DNA of 7,154 bases from a bacterium. GTDB lineage: Bacteria; NPL-UPA2; JAGMAN01. Shown piece by piece: positions 1 to 5,402 of this stretch (position 1 is its first letter; each line of letters opens with the position of its first letter). The position numbers and the translations under genes are program-made. The DNA lies in contig JAGMAN010000026.1 of assembly GCA_023130215.1 (NCBI GenBank), forward strand, positions 1-7,154. The letters are read 5' to 3'. The notes under the pieces were generated by a model. It made no database searches. It was not told the origin of the DNA and saw only the letters and a list, made by a program, of their open reading frames with translations.

Positions 1-369
1 AGGAACCTGAACGATGGGTTATCCGGTGGAGAAAAGAAGCGCTCGGAACTGATTCAGATTTTGGCCATGAGACCTAAGCTTATCATTCTTGATGAGATTG
101 ATTCTGGCGTAGATATAGACTCGCTGAAATTGGTTGGGGAAATACTTGATGAAAGAGATGAATCGATGCTAATAATAACCCATTATCGGCATATTTTAAA
201 TTACTTAAGAGCGGATAAGGTGCATCTACTCGGTCTTGGCAAAATTTCGGTGAGCGGACATCCTGATAAAATCCTGGATGGTATCGAGCATTATGGATAC
301 AAAGGATATTTAAAGAAGCTGGGTATCTGTAAAGAGTGTCCCCTAAAGGAATGCGTTGTCGTTGAATAA
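1..369 (+). CDS. sufC: SufC-type Fe-S cluster assembly ABC ATPase, 3' part (5' end outside window)
   Basis: The reading frame is open from base 1, so only the last 122 codons of a family usually about 250 aa long are present. Visible ATPase elements, in order, are the ABC signature LSGGEKKR (codons 7-14), the Walker B stretch LIILDEIDSGVDID (about codons 27-40) and the switch histidine in ITHYRHIL (His at codon 61). The DEIDSG(V/L)DID form and the THY motif are typical of SufC rather than of transporter ATPases. SufC drives cytosolic Fe-S cluster assembly on a SufB/SufD scaffold. sufB is not downstream, so it must lie upstream or elsewhere. The odd feature is the C-terminus, which ends in a Cys-rich tail, CKECPLKEC (C-x2-C-x4-C), just before the stop; I do not know this from standard SufC proteins. 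The next gene starts 91 bases later, with no convincing terminator between. Confidence 0.9.
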   Translation, partial: RNLNDGLSGGEKKRSELIQILAMRPKLIILDEIDSGVDIDSLKLVGEILDERDESMLIITHYRHILNYLRADKVHLLGLGKISVSGHPDKILDGIEHYGYKGYLKKLGICKECPLKECVVVE

Positions 370-460
370 GATTCGCTCTTGACATAAGCCCTTTTGATTT
401 AGCTTTTCGAGTAATTCACTGCCAATATAGTACCTCCTGCTTCAGAAAAGTGAGCAACTT

Positions 461-1822
461 ATGAGAATGCCGGTTAATATGAGAAAAGACCTCACCCAGG
501 GAAACATCGTCAGGAATATCTGGACTCTGGCTACTCCAATGATGTTTGGAAATATATTGCAGACAGCCTTTAATATCGTTGACATGATCTGGGTGGGGAG
601 ATTAGGTTCTTCGGCCATTGCGGCCGTAGCCATGAGCGGAAGCATATTGATGATAATTATGACTATGATTATCGGGATTGCCACCGGAACGGCGGCTATG
701 GTTTCACGCTTCATTGGAGCTAAAGACAATGAAAGAGCTAATGATGTAGCTATGCAGTCCCTCATCCTGAGCGCAGTTGCTTCTTCTCTGTTAGCCATAG
801 TGGGATTCGGATTAGCTGAAGAAATGTTAAAGCTGTTGGGGGCTAAACCTGAGGTGGTCCTGCTTGGCACCGGCTACCTGCGTATACTCTTGGTGGGAGG
901 GGTAGTTATGTTCCTGCTCTTCCTGGCAGGAGCCATTCTGCGGGGAGCTGGGGATGCTCTCACGCCCATGATAATCCTCGGAGTAGCTACCGTAGTGAAT
1001 GGAATTCTTGACCCTCTGATGATTTTCGGCCATGGCGGGTTTCCCCGAATGGGAGTGAACGGAGCCGCTTTGGCTACAGTGCTGGCCCGTGGTGTGGGCG
1101 TGGTTATAGCATTTTGTGTTCTCTTTCGGGGCAGTTCCCATATCCATCTTAGGTTGAGAAATCTGAAAGTTAATTTCAACCTTATCTGGAGGATAACTAA
1201 GATAGGAATCCCCAGCTCAGTCCAGATGAGTTTGAGAAGTCTAATGGGCGTTATCCTCATGGCCATTGTAGCTCGATATGGGACTTATGCTGTGGCCGCC
1301 TATGGAGTAGGATTGAGAATAATGATGCTTGTCTTTATGCCTGCCTTTGGATTGGCGGCCGCGGCCGCTACCCTGGTGGGACAGAACCTGGGAGCTCAGA
1401 AGGAGGAGCGAGCTCACTATAGTGCCTGGGCAGCCACCCGGTTCACCATGCTTATCATGGGCGCAGTGGGTATTCTTTTCTTTCTCTTTGCCGGTAACCT
1501 CATAAGGGTCTTCAATGCCAGCCCTCAAGTAGTGGAAATAGGAACGAGATATCTGAAGATAACTTCCTTTGGCTACCTCTTTAGTGCTCTGGGAGTAGTG
1601 TTGGGAAGAGCCCTTAACGGAGCGGGGGACACCGTGTCTCCGATGGTAATTACCTTCATCAGCCTGTGGTGCTTGCAGATACCATTAGCGCTGATTCTTC
1701 CCGGGAGTTTTCACATGGGGGTGTCAGGGGTATGGTGGGCCGCTCTCGCTGCCAGCATCATCCACGGCATAATGATGGCTGGCTGGTTCCAGCGGGGAGG
1801 GTGGAAGCTGAAGGTAATTTAA
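461..1822 (+). CDS. MATE-family multidrug/cation antiporter (NorM/DinF-like), inner membrane
   Basis: The 453-aa protein is mostly hydrophobic, with about twelve predicted membrane segments, the usual length and topology for the MATE family. These exporters expel cationic drugs or metabolites in exchange for Na+ or H+. Family sequences are visible in both pseudo-symmetric halves: the N-terminal stretch GNILQTAFNIVDMIWVGRLG (about residues 30-49), the first-half motif GAGDALTPM followed by NGILDPLMIFG, the inter-half NLGAQKEERA (about residue 310), and the second-half copy GAGDTVSPM. ATG 461 is the first in-frame start after a stop at 428-430, but it has only a weak Shine-Dalgarno (AGTGAG, 449-454). 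ATG 467 or 479 (MRKDLTQGN) could also be used. The substrate cannot be read from the sequence. The neighbours give no functional link, so it is probably a stand-alone gene or a tail of the sufC unit. Confidence 0.93.
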   Translation: MRMPVNMRKDLTQGNIVRNIWTLATPMMFGNILQTAFNIVDMIWVGRLGSSAIAAVAMSGSILMIIMTMIIGIATGTAAMVSRFIGAKDNERANDVAMQSLILSAVASSLLAIVGFGLAEEMLKLLGAKPEVVLLGTGYLRILLVGGVVMFLLFLAGAILRGAGDALTPMIILGVATVVNGILDPLMIFGHGGFPRMGVNGAALATVLARGVGVVIAFCVLFRGSSHIHLRLRNLKVNFNLIWRITKIGIPSSVQMSLRSLMGVILMAIVARYGTYAVAAYGVGLRIMMLVFMPAFGLAAAAATLVGQNLGAQKEERAHYSAWAATRFTMLIMGAVGILFFLFAGNLIRVFNASPQVVEIGTRYLKITSFGYLFSALGVVLGRALNGAGDTVSPMVITFISLWCLQIPLALILPGSFHMGVSGVWWAALAASIIHGIMMAGWFQRGGWKLKVI

Positions 1823-1926
1823 TCACAAAATTATACAAAACCCGCCGCTTGAAACAGCCGGTTTCAGATTGTGTCCATTTTGCTTATGCGAAAAAAACTG
1901 GCAAAGAAGGTATATTTTAATGTATA

Positions 1927-2508
1927 ATGAAACAAATGAAGGTATTAGGAATAAATGGCAGCCCGAGGATAGGTGGAAATACAGATATTTTGCTTGATAA
2001 GGTCCTGGAGGGAGCTAAGGCAAAGGGTGCCAGGATAGAAAAGGTCGTTTTAAACACCCTTAAATTTTCCCCCTGCCAGGAATGCCAGGATACAAGGGAT
2101 GACGGCACCTGCCTGATAGAAGATGATATGCAGGCACTTTATAAAAAGATTGAGAAGGCAGATGCCATAATCTTAGCCTCTCCTATATTTTTTGGCTCTT
2201 TGAGCGCCCAGACAAAGATGATGATAGACCGTTTTCAGTGTCTCTGGAGAGCAAAGTATATATTAAAAAAGGATGTATTTAAGAGGAAGAAGAGGTCAGG
2301 TTACTTTCTTTCTGTAGAGGCATCCGCGAGAGAGGATTTCTTTGATAATGCAAGGGCAATCGTTAAAAATCTATTCGCTGCTATTGGTGCGGATTACAAA
2401 GGGGAGCTTTTTTGCTCTGGCGTTGAGGGTAAAGGAAGCATACTAAAGCATCCGGATGTTTTAGGGAAAGCATTTGAGTTAGGGAAAAGGTCAAATTCGC
2501 ACATATGA
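1927..2508 (+). CDS. Flavodoxin-fold NAD(P)H-dependent FMN oxidoreductase (iron-sulfur flavoprotein-like)
   Basis: The 193-aa protein has the FMN phosphate-binding loop GINGSPRIGGNTD near residues 8-20, then a cysteine patch CQECQDTRDDGTC, then ILASPIFFGSLSAQTKMMIDR, the flavin-contacting segment typical of NADPH-dependent FMN reductases and Isf flavoproteins. Isf proteins carry C-x2-C-x2-C-x(n)-C for a 4Fe-4S cluster. Here the third cysteine is replaced by Thr, leaving C-x2-C-x8-C, so a classical cluster is doubtful. The likely role is soluble electron transfer or quinone/disulfide reduction; the substrate is unknown. The start is uncertain. ATG 1927 gives MKQMKVLG and ATG 1936 gives MKVLGINGSP. 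The nearest Shine-Dalgarno (AGAAGG, 1905-1910) is 16 nt before ATG 1927, longer than usual. It is separated from the MATE gene by about 100 bases and from fmdB by 60, so it may be its own transcription unit. Confidence 0.85.
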   Translation: MKQMKVLGINGSPRIGGNTDILLDKVLEGAKAKGARIEKVVLNTLKFSPCQECQDTRDDGTCLIEDDMQALYKKIEKADAIILASPIFFGSLSAQTKMMIDRFQCLWRAKYILKKDVFKRKKRSGYFLSVEASAREDFFDNARAIVKNLFAAIGADYKGELFCSGVEGKGSILKHPDVLGKAFELGKRSNSHI

Positions 2509-2568
2509 TTTGTGTCGTCATTTGGACTCCATAAATCATGTGCTCATTTTAGGAGGAGAAAATAATAG

Positions 2569-2871
2569 ATGCCAACGTATGAGTATGAGTGTCAGCGCTG
2601 TTTCCATACCTTTGAGCAGTTTCAGCCGATTACCGCTCAGCCTCTCAAGAATTGCCCCAAATGCGATGGTCCTTTAAGGAGATTGATTGGAAAAGGAGGG
2701 GCAATAATCTTCAAGGGCTCTGGTTTCTATGCCACTGATTATCGTAGTGAAGAATATAAGAAAAGGGCCAAGGAAGAATCTGGTGGTGAGAAGAAAAAAG
2801 CCGAAGTTGAGAAAGATTCCGGGAAGGCAAAAGCAGACAGTGGCTCAGAGTCTAAGTCCACCAAAAGTTAG
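2569..2871 (+). CDS. FmdB-family zinc-ribbon protein with Lys/Glu/Ser-rich tail
   Basis: The 100-aa protein opens with the FmdB/CxxC signature MPTYEYEC and contains two CxxC knuckles, C8/C11 and C29/C32, forming a small zinc ribbon. The core continues with RLIGKGGAIIFKGSGFYATDYRS, usual for bacterial members. From about residue 62 the protein becomes a low-complexity charged tail of Lys, Glu, Gly and Ser, probably disordered. The family was named for a putative regulator of formamidase expression, but its biochemical role is unsettled; nucleic-acid or protein binding through the ribbon is inferred. The start is supported by a strong AGGAGG at 2551-2556, 12 nt upstream of ATG. Only 30 bases separate it from the methyltransferase gene and they contain just a Shine-Dalgarno, so fmdB probably heads the fmdB-methyltransferase-moaC-MOSC-mogA unit. 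Confidence 0.9.
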   Translation: MPTYEYECQRCFHTFEQFQPITAQPLKNCPKCDGPLRRLIGKGGAIIFKGSGFYATDYRSEEYKKRAKEESGGEKKKAEVEKDSGKAKADSGSESKSTKS

Positions 2872-2901
2872 TTGTCCTGTCCTGGATGAGGAGGAAAATA
2901 A

Positions 2902-3699
2902 ATGTTAGTGGTTGGAGAGAGAATTAACACTTCCAGGAAGAGCGTCCTGGAGGCAGTGAAGAAGAAGGATGCTCATTTCATTCAGGAGGAAGCCGCCAGG
3001 CAGGTGAAAGCAGGAGCTAATATGATTGACATTAACGCCGGCAATTTAATGGAAGGGGAGGCCTCCTCCATAGAATGGTTGGTCGGGATTGTGCAAGGTG
3101 TGGTGGATACTCCACTTTGCCTGGACAGTCCCAATCCGCAGGCCATTAAGGCTGGCGTGAAGCTGCACCGGGGTAAGGCCCTGGTTAATTCCATAACGGC
3201 GGAGAAGGAAAGAGCTAAAGCTGTCTTGCCTCTGGTCAAGGAATACAAAGCCTCAGTGGTTGCTCTCACTATGGATGAGAAGGGAATGCCGGAGACGAGC
3301 CGTGAGAGAGTGAAGATTGCCCGCCGTCTACTGGAGCTTACCAGAAATTATGGGATTCCACCCCAGGATGTCTATTTCGACCCCCTGGTTCGTCCTGTCG
3401 GCAGTGAGGCAGGGCAGGGATTGGCTGTCCTAAGAGCAATTGAAGGGATTATGTCTTTGGGGGAAGGTGTCCATACCATTTGCGGCCTGAGCAATATCTC
3501 CTTTGGACTTCCCAATAGACGTTTGCTCAATCGCACCTTTCTGTCCATGGCTATAGAGGCTGGTCTGGATGCGGTCATCCTTGACCCATTAGACAAAAAT
3601 CTTATGGCCACCTTGAAGGCGGCTGAAGCGCTGCTCGGCAAGGATGAATTCTGCATGAAGTACATAACTGCTTCTCGGGAAGGTGAACTGAATGTCTGA
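2902..3699 (+). CDS. Methyltetrahydrofolate:corrinoid methyltransferase, AcsE-like (pterin-binding TIM barrel)
   Basis: The 265-aa product matches the pterin-binding (dihydropteroate synthase-like) family and is about the length of Moorella AcsE. It begins with LVVGERIN (residues 2-9). It keeps pterin-contact residues at D75 (CLDS), N96 (VNS), D160 (FDPL) and N198 (GLSN). As I recall Moorella AcsE, these match its D75, N96, D160 and N199. The C-terminal NRTFLSMAIEAGLDAVI stretch is also characteristic. AcsE moves the methyl group of methyl-THF to the cobalt of the corrinoid Fe-S protein in the Wood-Ljungdahl pathway. Paralogues serve other corrinoid proteins, and no partner is in the window, so the acceptor is inferred. 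The start has GAGGAGG (2888-2894) 7 nt upstream. Its last 8 bases overlap moaC, implying coupled translation. It is not a true folP: the GERIN and DPL pattern fits methyltransferases better. Confidence 0.87.
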   Translation: MLVVGERINTSRKSVLEAVKKKDAHFIQEEAARQVKAGANMIDINAGNLMEGEASSIEWLVGIVQGVVDTPLCLDSPNPQAIKAGVKLHRGKALVNSITAEKERAKAVLPLVKEYKASVVALTMDEKGMPETSRERVKIARRLLELTRNYGIPPQDVYFDPLVRPVGSEAGQGLAVLRAIEGIMSLGEGVHTICGLSNISFGLPNRRLLNRTFLSMAIEAGLDAVILDPLDKNLMATLKAAEALLGKDEFCMKYITASREGELNV

Positions 3700-4135
3700 T
3701 ATAAATATGGTGGACATCACGGCTAAGCCAATGACTGAACGCTCCGCCTTGGCTAGAGGGATAGTCTCCATGAAGAAAAGAACAATAGGGATGATTAAAG
3801 AGGGTGAGATTGCAAAGGGAGATGTGCTGGCGGTAGCTAAGGTGGCTGGAATACTGGCCGCAAAACGAACAGCCCTGTTCATCCCTCTCTGCCATCCCTT
3901 GAATATAACTCATGCTGACATTAGTTTCAAGTTTAGAAAGGACGCTGTGGAGATAGAAAGTGTAGTAAAGTTAAATGGAAAGACGGGGGCGGAGATGGAG
4001 GCCCTCAGCGCCGTAGCCGTAGCTGCTCTCACCATCTACGATATGTGTAAAGCGGTTGATAAAGAAATGACCATCTCCCGGGTTAGATTAATAAAGAAGA
4101 CTGGCGGAAGGAGTGGAGATTTCATCAGGCGGTGA
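3692..4135 (+). CDS. moaC: Cyclic pyranopterin monophosphate synthase MoaC
   Basis: The 147-aa protein is full length for MoaC. Conserved blocks are MVDIT at residues 6-10, AKVAGILAAKRT at 49-60, the LCHPL motif at 66-70, KTGAEMEALSA at 97-107, YDMCKA at 116-121 and the C-terminal KKTGGRSGDF. These hold the Lys, His, Glu, Asp and Lys residues of the active site. With MoaA, MoaC turns GTP into cyclic pyranopterin monophosphate, the first stable intermediate of molybdenum or tungsten cofactor synthesis in the cytosol. ATG 3692 lies inside the end of the methyltransferase gene (8-nt overlap). A GGAAGGTGA Shine-Dalgarno at 3678-3686, within the upstream gene, supports this start. The GTGA overlap with the next gene indicates continued coupling. 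No moaA, moaE, moaD or moeA is present here, so the pathway must be completed elsewhere. Confidence 0.97.
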   Translation: MSDINMVDITAKPMTERSALARGIVSMKKRTIGMIKEGEIAKGDVLAVAKVAGILAAKRTALFIPLCHPLNITHADISFKFRKDAVEIESVVKLNGKTGAEMEALSAVAVAALTIYDMCKAVDKEMTISRVRLIKKTGGRSGDFIRR

Positions 4136-4599
4136 AAGGGAAAATTCTATCAATTAACATCAGCACCAAAAAGGGTATTCCCAAAAGTCCGGTTAAGGAG
4201 TGCAATTTGAAAGAGGATTGGGGACTGGCAGGAGACATTCATTCTGGTCCAGGGGAGAGGCAGGTGAGCCTCCTGGCCTGGGAAAGCATTAGGAAGTTTA
4301 GCGAAAAAAAACTGAAATGCCCAAAGATTAAATTTGAGCAGGAGGAGCTTAAGCCGGGCGATTTTGCCGAGAACATAACTACCCGAAAAATGAGGTTATC
4401 CGTGTTACCCATTGGAACAAGACTTAGAATGGGAGACAAGGCTATGATAGAGATAACTAAAATCGGGAAGGGCTGCCACCGTCGCTGTTCCATCTATCGT
4501 AGAATGGGAGACTGCATTATGCCTAAGGAGGGAGTATTTGCCAGAGTGATTAAAGGTGGTCCTGTCATGGTGAGCGACGAAATTGAAGTGTTAAAATGA
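4132..4599 (+). CDS. MOSC-domain protein (molybdenum cofactor sulfurase C-terminal-like)
   Basis: The 155-aa stand-alone MOSC domain shows GDIHSGPGERQVSLLA at residues 34-49, PGDFAENITT at 75-84, LPIGTRLRMGD at 92-102, and a cysteine region with C115, C119 and C128 followed by IMPKEGVFARV. The cysteine after the GKG turn (C115) is the one conserved in MOSC proteins and is thought to carry sulfur or contact cofactor. MOSC proteins are linked to sulfuration or delivery of Mo/W cofactor; the exact reaction of short bacterial ones is not settled. Translation starts at GTG 4132, whose bases overlap the moaC stop (GTGA). The only nearby Shine-Dalgarno (AAGGAG, 4108-4113) is about 18 nt away, so the start probably depends on ribosomes finishing moaC. 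Its stop overlaps the mogA start by 4 nt. MOSC next to or fused with MogA is a familiar arrangement. Confidence 0.95.
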   Translation: MKGKILSINISTKKGIPKSPVKECNLKEDWGLAGDIHSGPGERQVSLLAWESIRKFSEKKLKCPKIKFEQEELKPGDFAENITTRKMRLSVLPIGTRLRMGDKAMIEITKIGKGCHRRCSIYRRMGDCIMPKEGVFARVIKGGPVMVSDEIEVLK

Positions 4600-5090
4600 T
4601 CAAGGTGGGAATAATCACGATAAGCGATAAGGTCTCAGAAGGGAAGAGAGAGGATAGAAGCGGCAAATTAATAAAGGAGCTAATCAGTCAGATGGGTGCT
4701 CAAGTAGTAAAGCAGGAAATAGTTTCCGACGAGAGGAAGGAAATTGAGGAGAAATTAAAAGAACTATCTGATATTCTAAGGGTGGACCTCGTTCTGACTA
4801 CAGGGGGCACAGGCTTAAGCCCACGAGACAATACTCCTGAAGCGACCGCTTCGGTCATTGATAAGGAAATCCCCGGGCTAACTGAGACCATGCGGCTGCG
4901 AGGCCTTGACTTTACTCCCTTTGCCATTCTCTCCAGGGCAAAGTCTGGAATAAGAGCTAAAACCTTGATCATTAATCTTCCCGGCAGTCCGGAAGGGGCA
5001 GAACAGTCTCTTCGGACCATCCTGCCAGCTATTCCCCACGCTGTAGAGGTCCTGCGAGGAGAGGCAAAAAGAGAGCAGGCTAATTCTTGA
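4596..5090 (+). CDS. mogA: Molybdopterin adenylyltransferase, MogA/MoaB family
   Basis: The 164-aa protein has the family's nucleotide/molybdopterin-binding motif TTGGTGLSPRDNTPEAT at residues 68-84 and the second motif NLPGSPEGA at 127-135. It opens with the usual VGIITISDKVSEGKREDRSG strand and loop. The enzyme adenylylates molybdopterin to MPT-AMP before MoeA inserts molybdate or tungstate. MoaB and MogA cannot be separated safely from sequence alone; the pairing with MOSC favours the MogA role. The start ATG 4596 overlaps the MOSC stop (ATGA), with a weak GAAGTG Shine-Dalgarno at 4585-4590. The end of the gene (from 5073 to the TGA at 5088-5090) forms part of a hairpin that probably serves the convergent small gene. 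It closes the plus-strand cofactor unit. Confidence 0.95.
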   Translation: MIKVGIITISDKVSEGKREDRSGKLIKELISQMGAQVVKQEIVSDERKEIEEKLKELSDILRVDLVLTTGGTGLSPRDNTPEATASVIDKEIPGLTETMRLRGLDFTPFAILSRAKSGIRAKTLIINLPGSPEGAEQSLRTILPAIPHAVEVLRGEAKREQANS

Positions 5091-5108
5091 AAAAGATTTA
5101 ACCTGCTC
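5066..5108 (-). terminator. Probable rho-independent terminator of the 52-aa gene, overlapping the mogA 3' end
   Basis: Read on the minus strand, a 36-nt hairpin (5108 to 5073) has a perfect 7-bp stem GAGCAGG/CCTGCTC, then a U:G pair, 3 bp, one A:A mismatch and 4 bp closing a tetraloop. It is followed by TCTTTTT (5072-5066). On the plus strand the same hairpin has a C:A mismatch instead of the wobble and is followed by A-rich sequence, so it should act mainly on minus-strand transcripts. It lies 11 nt past the stop codon of the small basic gene. The plus-strand arms cover the last codons of mogA, so terminator and coding sequence are shared. Confidence 0.6.
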
Positions 5109-5119
5109 AAAAGAAAAAA

Positions 5120-5278
5120 TTATCTTCTTCTCTTCTTGGCTTTCTTTTTCTTCGCCTTCTTCTTTTTCTTCTTTCCCCCTCGAGCCATCTTGGCTCTGGA
5201 GATATCACCGGCTTTGTCCACGAAGTAAAGATAGCCGGACACCTTCCTAACTCCTACTTTTGCGACTTTCTCGGCCAT
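5120..5278 (-). CDS. Small Lys/Arg-rich basic protein, 52 aa, function unknown
   Basis: The minus strand encodes an uninterrupted 52-codon frame from ATG (5278-5276) to TAA (5122-5120). The first 35 residues form a compact region containing KVGVRKVSGYLYFVDKAGD and ISRAKMARGG. The last 17 residues are almost pure cation: K6-A-K4-A-K2-R3, 12 Lys and 3 Arg. The Lys/Ala tail resembles tails of histone H1-like or extended HU proteins, so nucleic-acid binding is inferred, not shown. I have an uncertain memory of short proteins with a YLYF(I/V)DKxGDISR core in other uncultured bacteria, but no named family. It is real rather than chance because it carries a full cassette: sigma70-like promoter, 60-nt leader with a hairpin, an 11-nt Shine-Dalgarno 8 nt from the ATG, and a terminator-like hairpin. 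It lies downstream of leuD on the same strand but has its own promoter. Confidence 0.85.
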   Translation of the reverse strand: MAEKVAKVGVRKVSGYLYFVDKAGDISRAKMARGGKKKKKKAKKKKAKKRRR

Positions 5279-5286
5279 TTCTTTCA

Positions 5287-5297
5287 ATCACCTCCTT
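5287..5297 (-). promoter_or_regulatory. Exceptionally strong Shine-Dalgarno of the 52-aa gene
   Basis: The minus strand reads AAGGAGGTGAT, complementary over all 11 bases to the usual bacterial 16S rRNA 3' end (ATCACCTCCTT). It sits 8 nt before ATG 5278. It is clearly longer than the ribosome sites of the other genes in the window, which match 5 to 7 bases. This fixes the start codon and suggests high translation. Confidence 0.85.
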
Positions 5298-5302
5298 CTG
5301 CA

Positions 5303-5322
5303 ACGATACCCTTTGGCATCGT
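5303..5322 (-). other. 5'-UTR RNA hairpin just upstream of the small gene's Shine-Dalgarno
   Basis: In the minus-strand transcript the arms ACGATGCC and GGTATCGT pair over 8 positions around an AAAG tetraloop. The sixth pair is G:U in this RNA but would be an A:C mismatch in the opposite transcript, which argues the structure belongs to the minus-strand leader. It ends 5 nt before the Shine-Dalgarno and does not cover it. It could stabilise the 5' end, keep the ribosome site open or bind a regulator; which of these applies cannot be decided here. Confidence 0.6.
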
Positions 5323-5345
5323 CCATTTATTTTTCATCCGTATAG

Positions 5346-5374
5346 AGTTTACCACATTCCTCTATATAAGTCAA
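5346..5374 (-). promoter_or_regulatory. Sigma70-like promoter of the 52-aa gene
   Basis: On the minus strand, -35 TTGACT (5374-5369) and -10 TAAACT (5351-5346) are separated by exactly 17 nt. Immediately upstream (5375-5402) lie long T and A runs resembling an UP element. The expected transcription start, near 5339, gives a leader of about 60 nt holding the hairpin and Shine-Dalgarno. The A/T tracts begin right after the leuD stop codon, so leuD and this gene are packed tightly, with no hairpin terminator between them that I could find. Confidence 0.8.
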
Positions 5375-5402
5375 GTATTTTTGAAAAAAAATTGAAAAAA
5401 AT

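Noticed and set aside
379-384. TTGACA hexamer between sufC and the MATE gene, as a promoter -35.
   Set aside because: No TATAAT-like hexamer lies 16-18 nt downstream. TATAGT at 426-431 is 41 nt away and has no matching -35.
433-438. CCTCCT upstream of the MATE start, resembling an anti-Shine-Dalgarno (or a Shine-Dalgarno on the minus strand).
   Set aside because: There is no strong Shine-Dalgarno nearby for it to mask, and no convincing minus-strand gene follows; the minus frames here are shadows of sufC.
442-1528. Several long minus-strand frames opposite the MATE gene.
   Set aside because: Their translations are low-complexity antisense of a hydrophobic gene, lack ribosome sites and match no family, while the plus frame is a clear MATE protein.
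1850-1866. Hairpin TGAAAC/GTTTCA after the MATE gene as a terminator.
   Set aside because: The stem is only 6 bp with low GC and no T-run follows.
1920-1997. A 25-codon frame from ATG 1920, better spaced from the AGAAGG ribosome site than the flavoprotein start.
   Set aside because: It overlaps the flavoprotein gene out of frame and shows no recognisable composition. The flavoprotein frame clearly encodes family motifs. It may reflect imperfect start signals only.
2505-2539. Inverted repeat ATGATTT/AAATCAT after the flavoprotein gene, as a terminator or operator.
   Set aside because: Arms are 7 bp and AT-rich, with a loop of about 21 nt and no T-run; compatible with chance.
4700-5110. A 136-codon minus-strand frame opposite mogA.
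   Set aside because: It is antisense to well-conserved MogA motifs and contains no recognisable domain.
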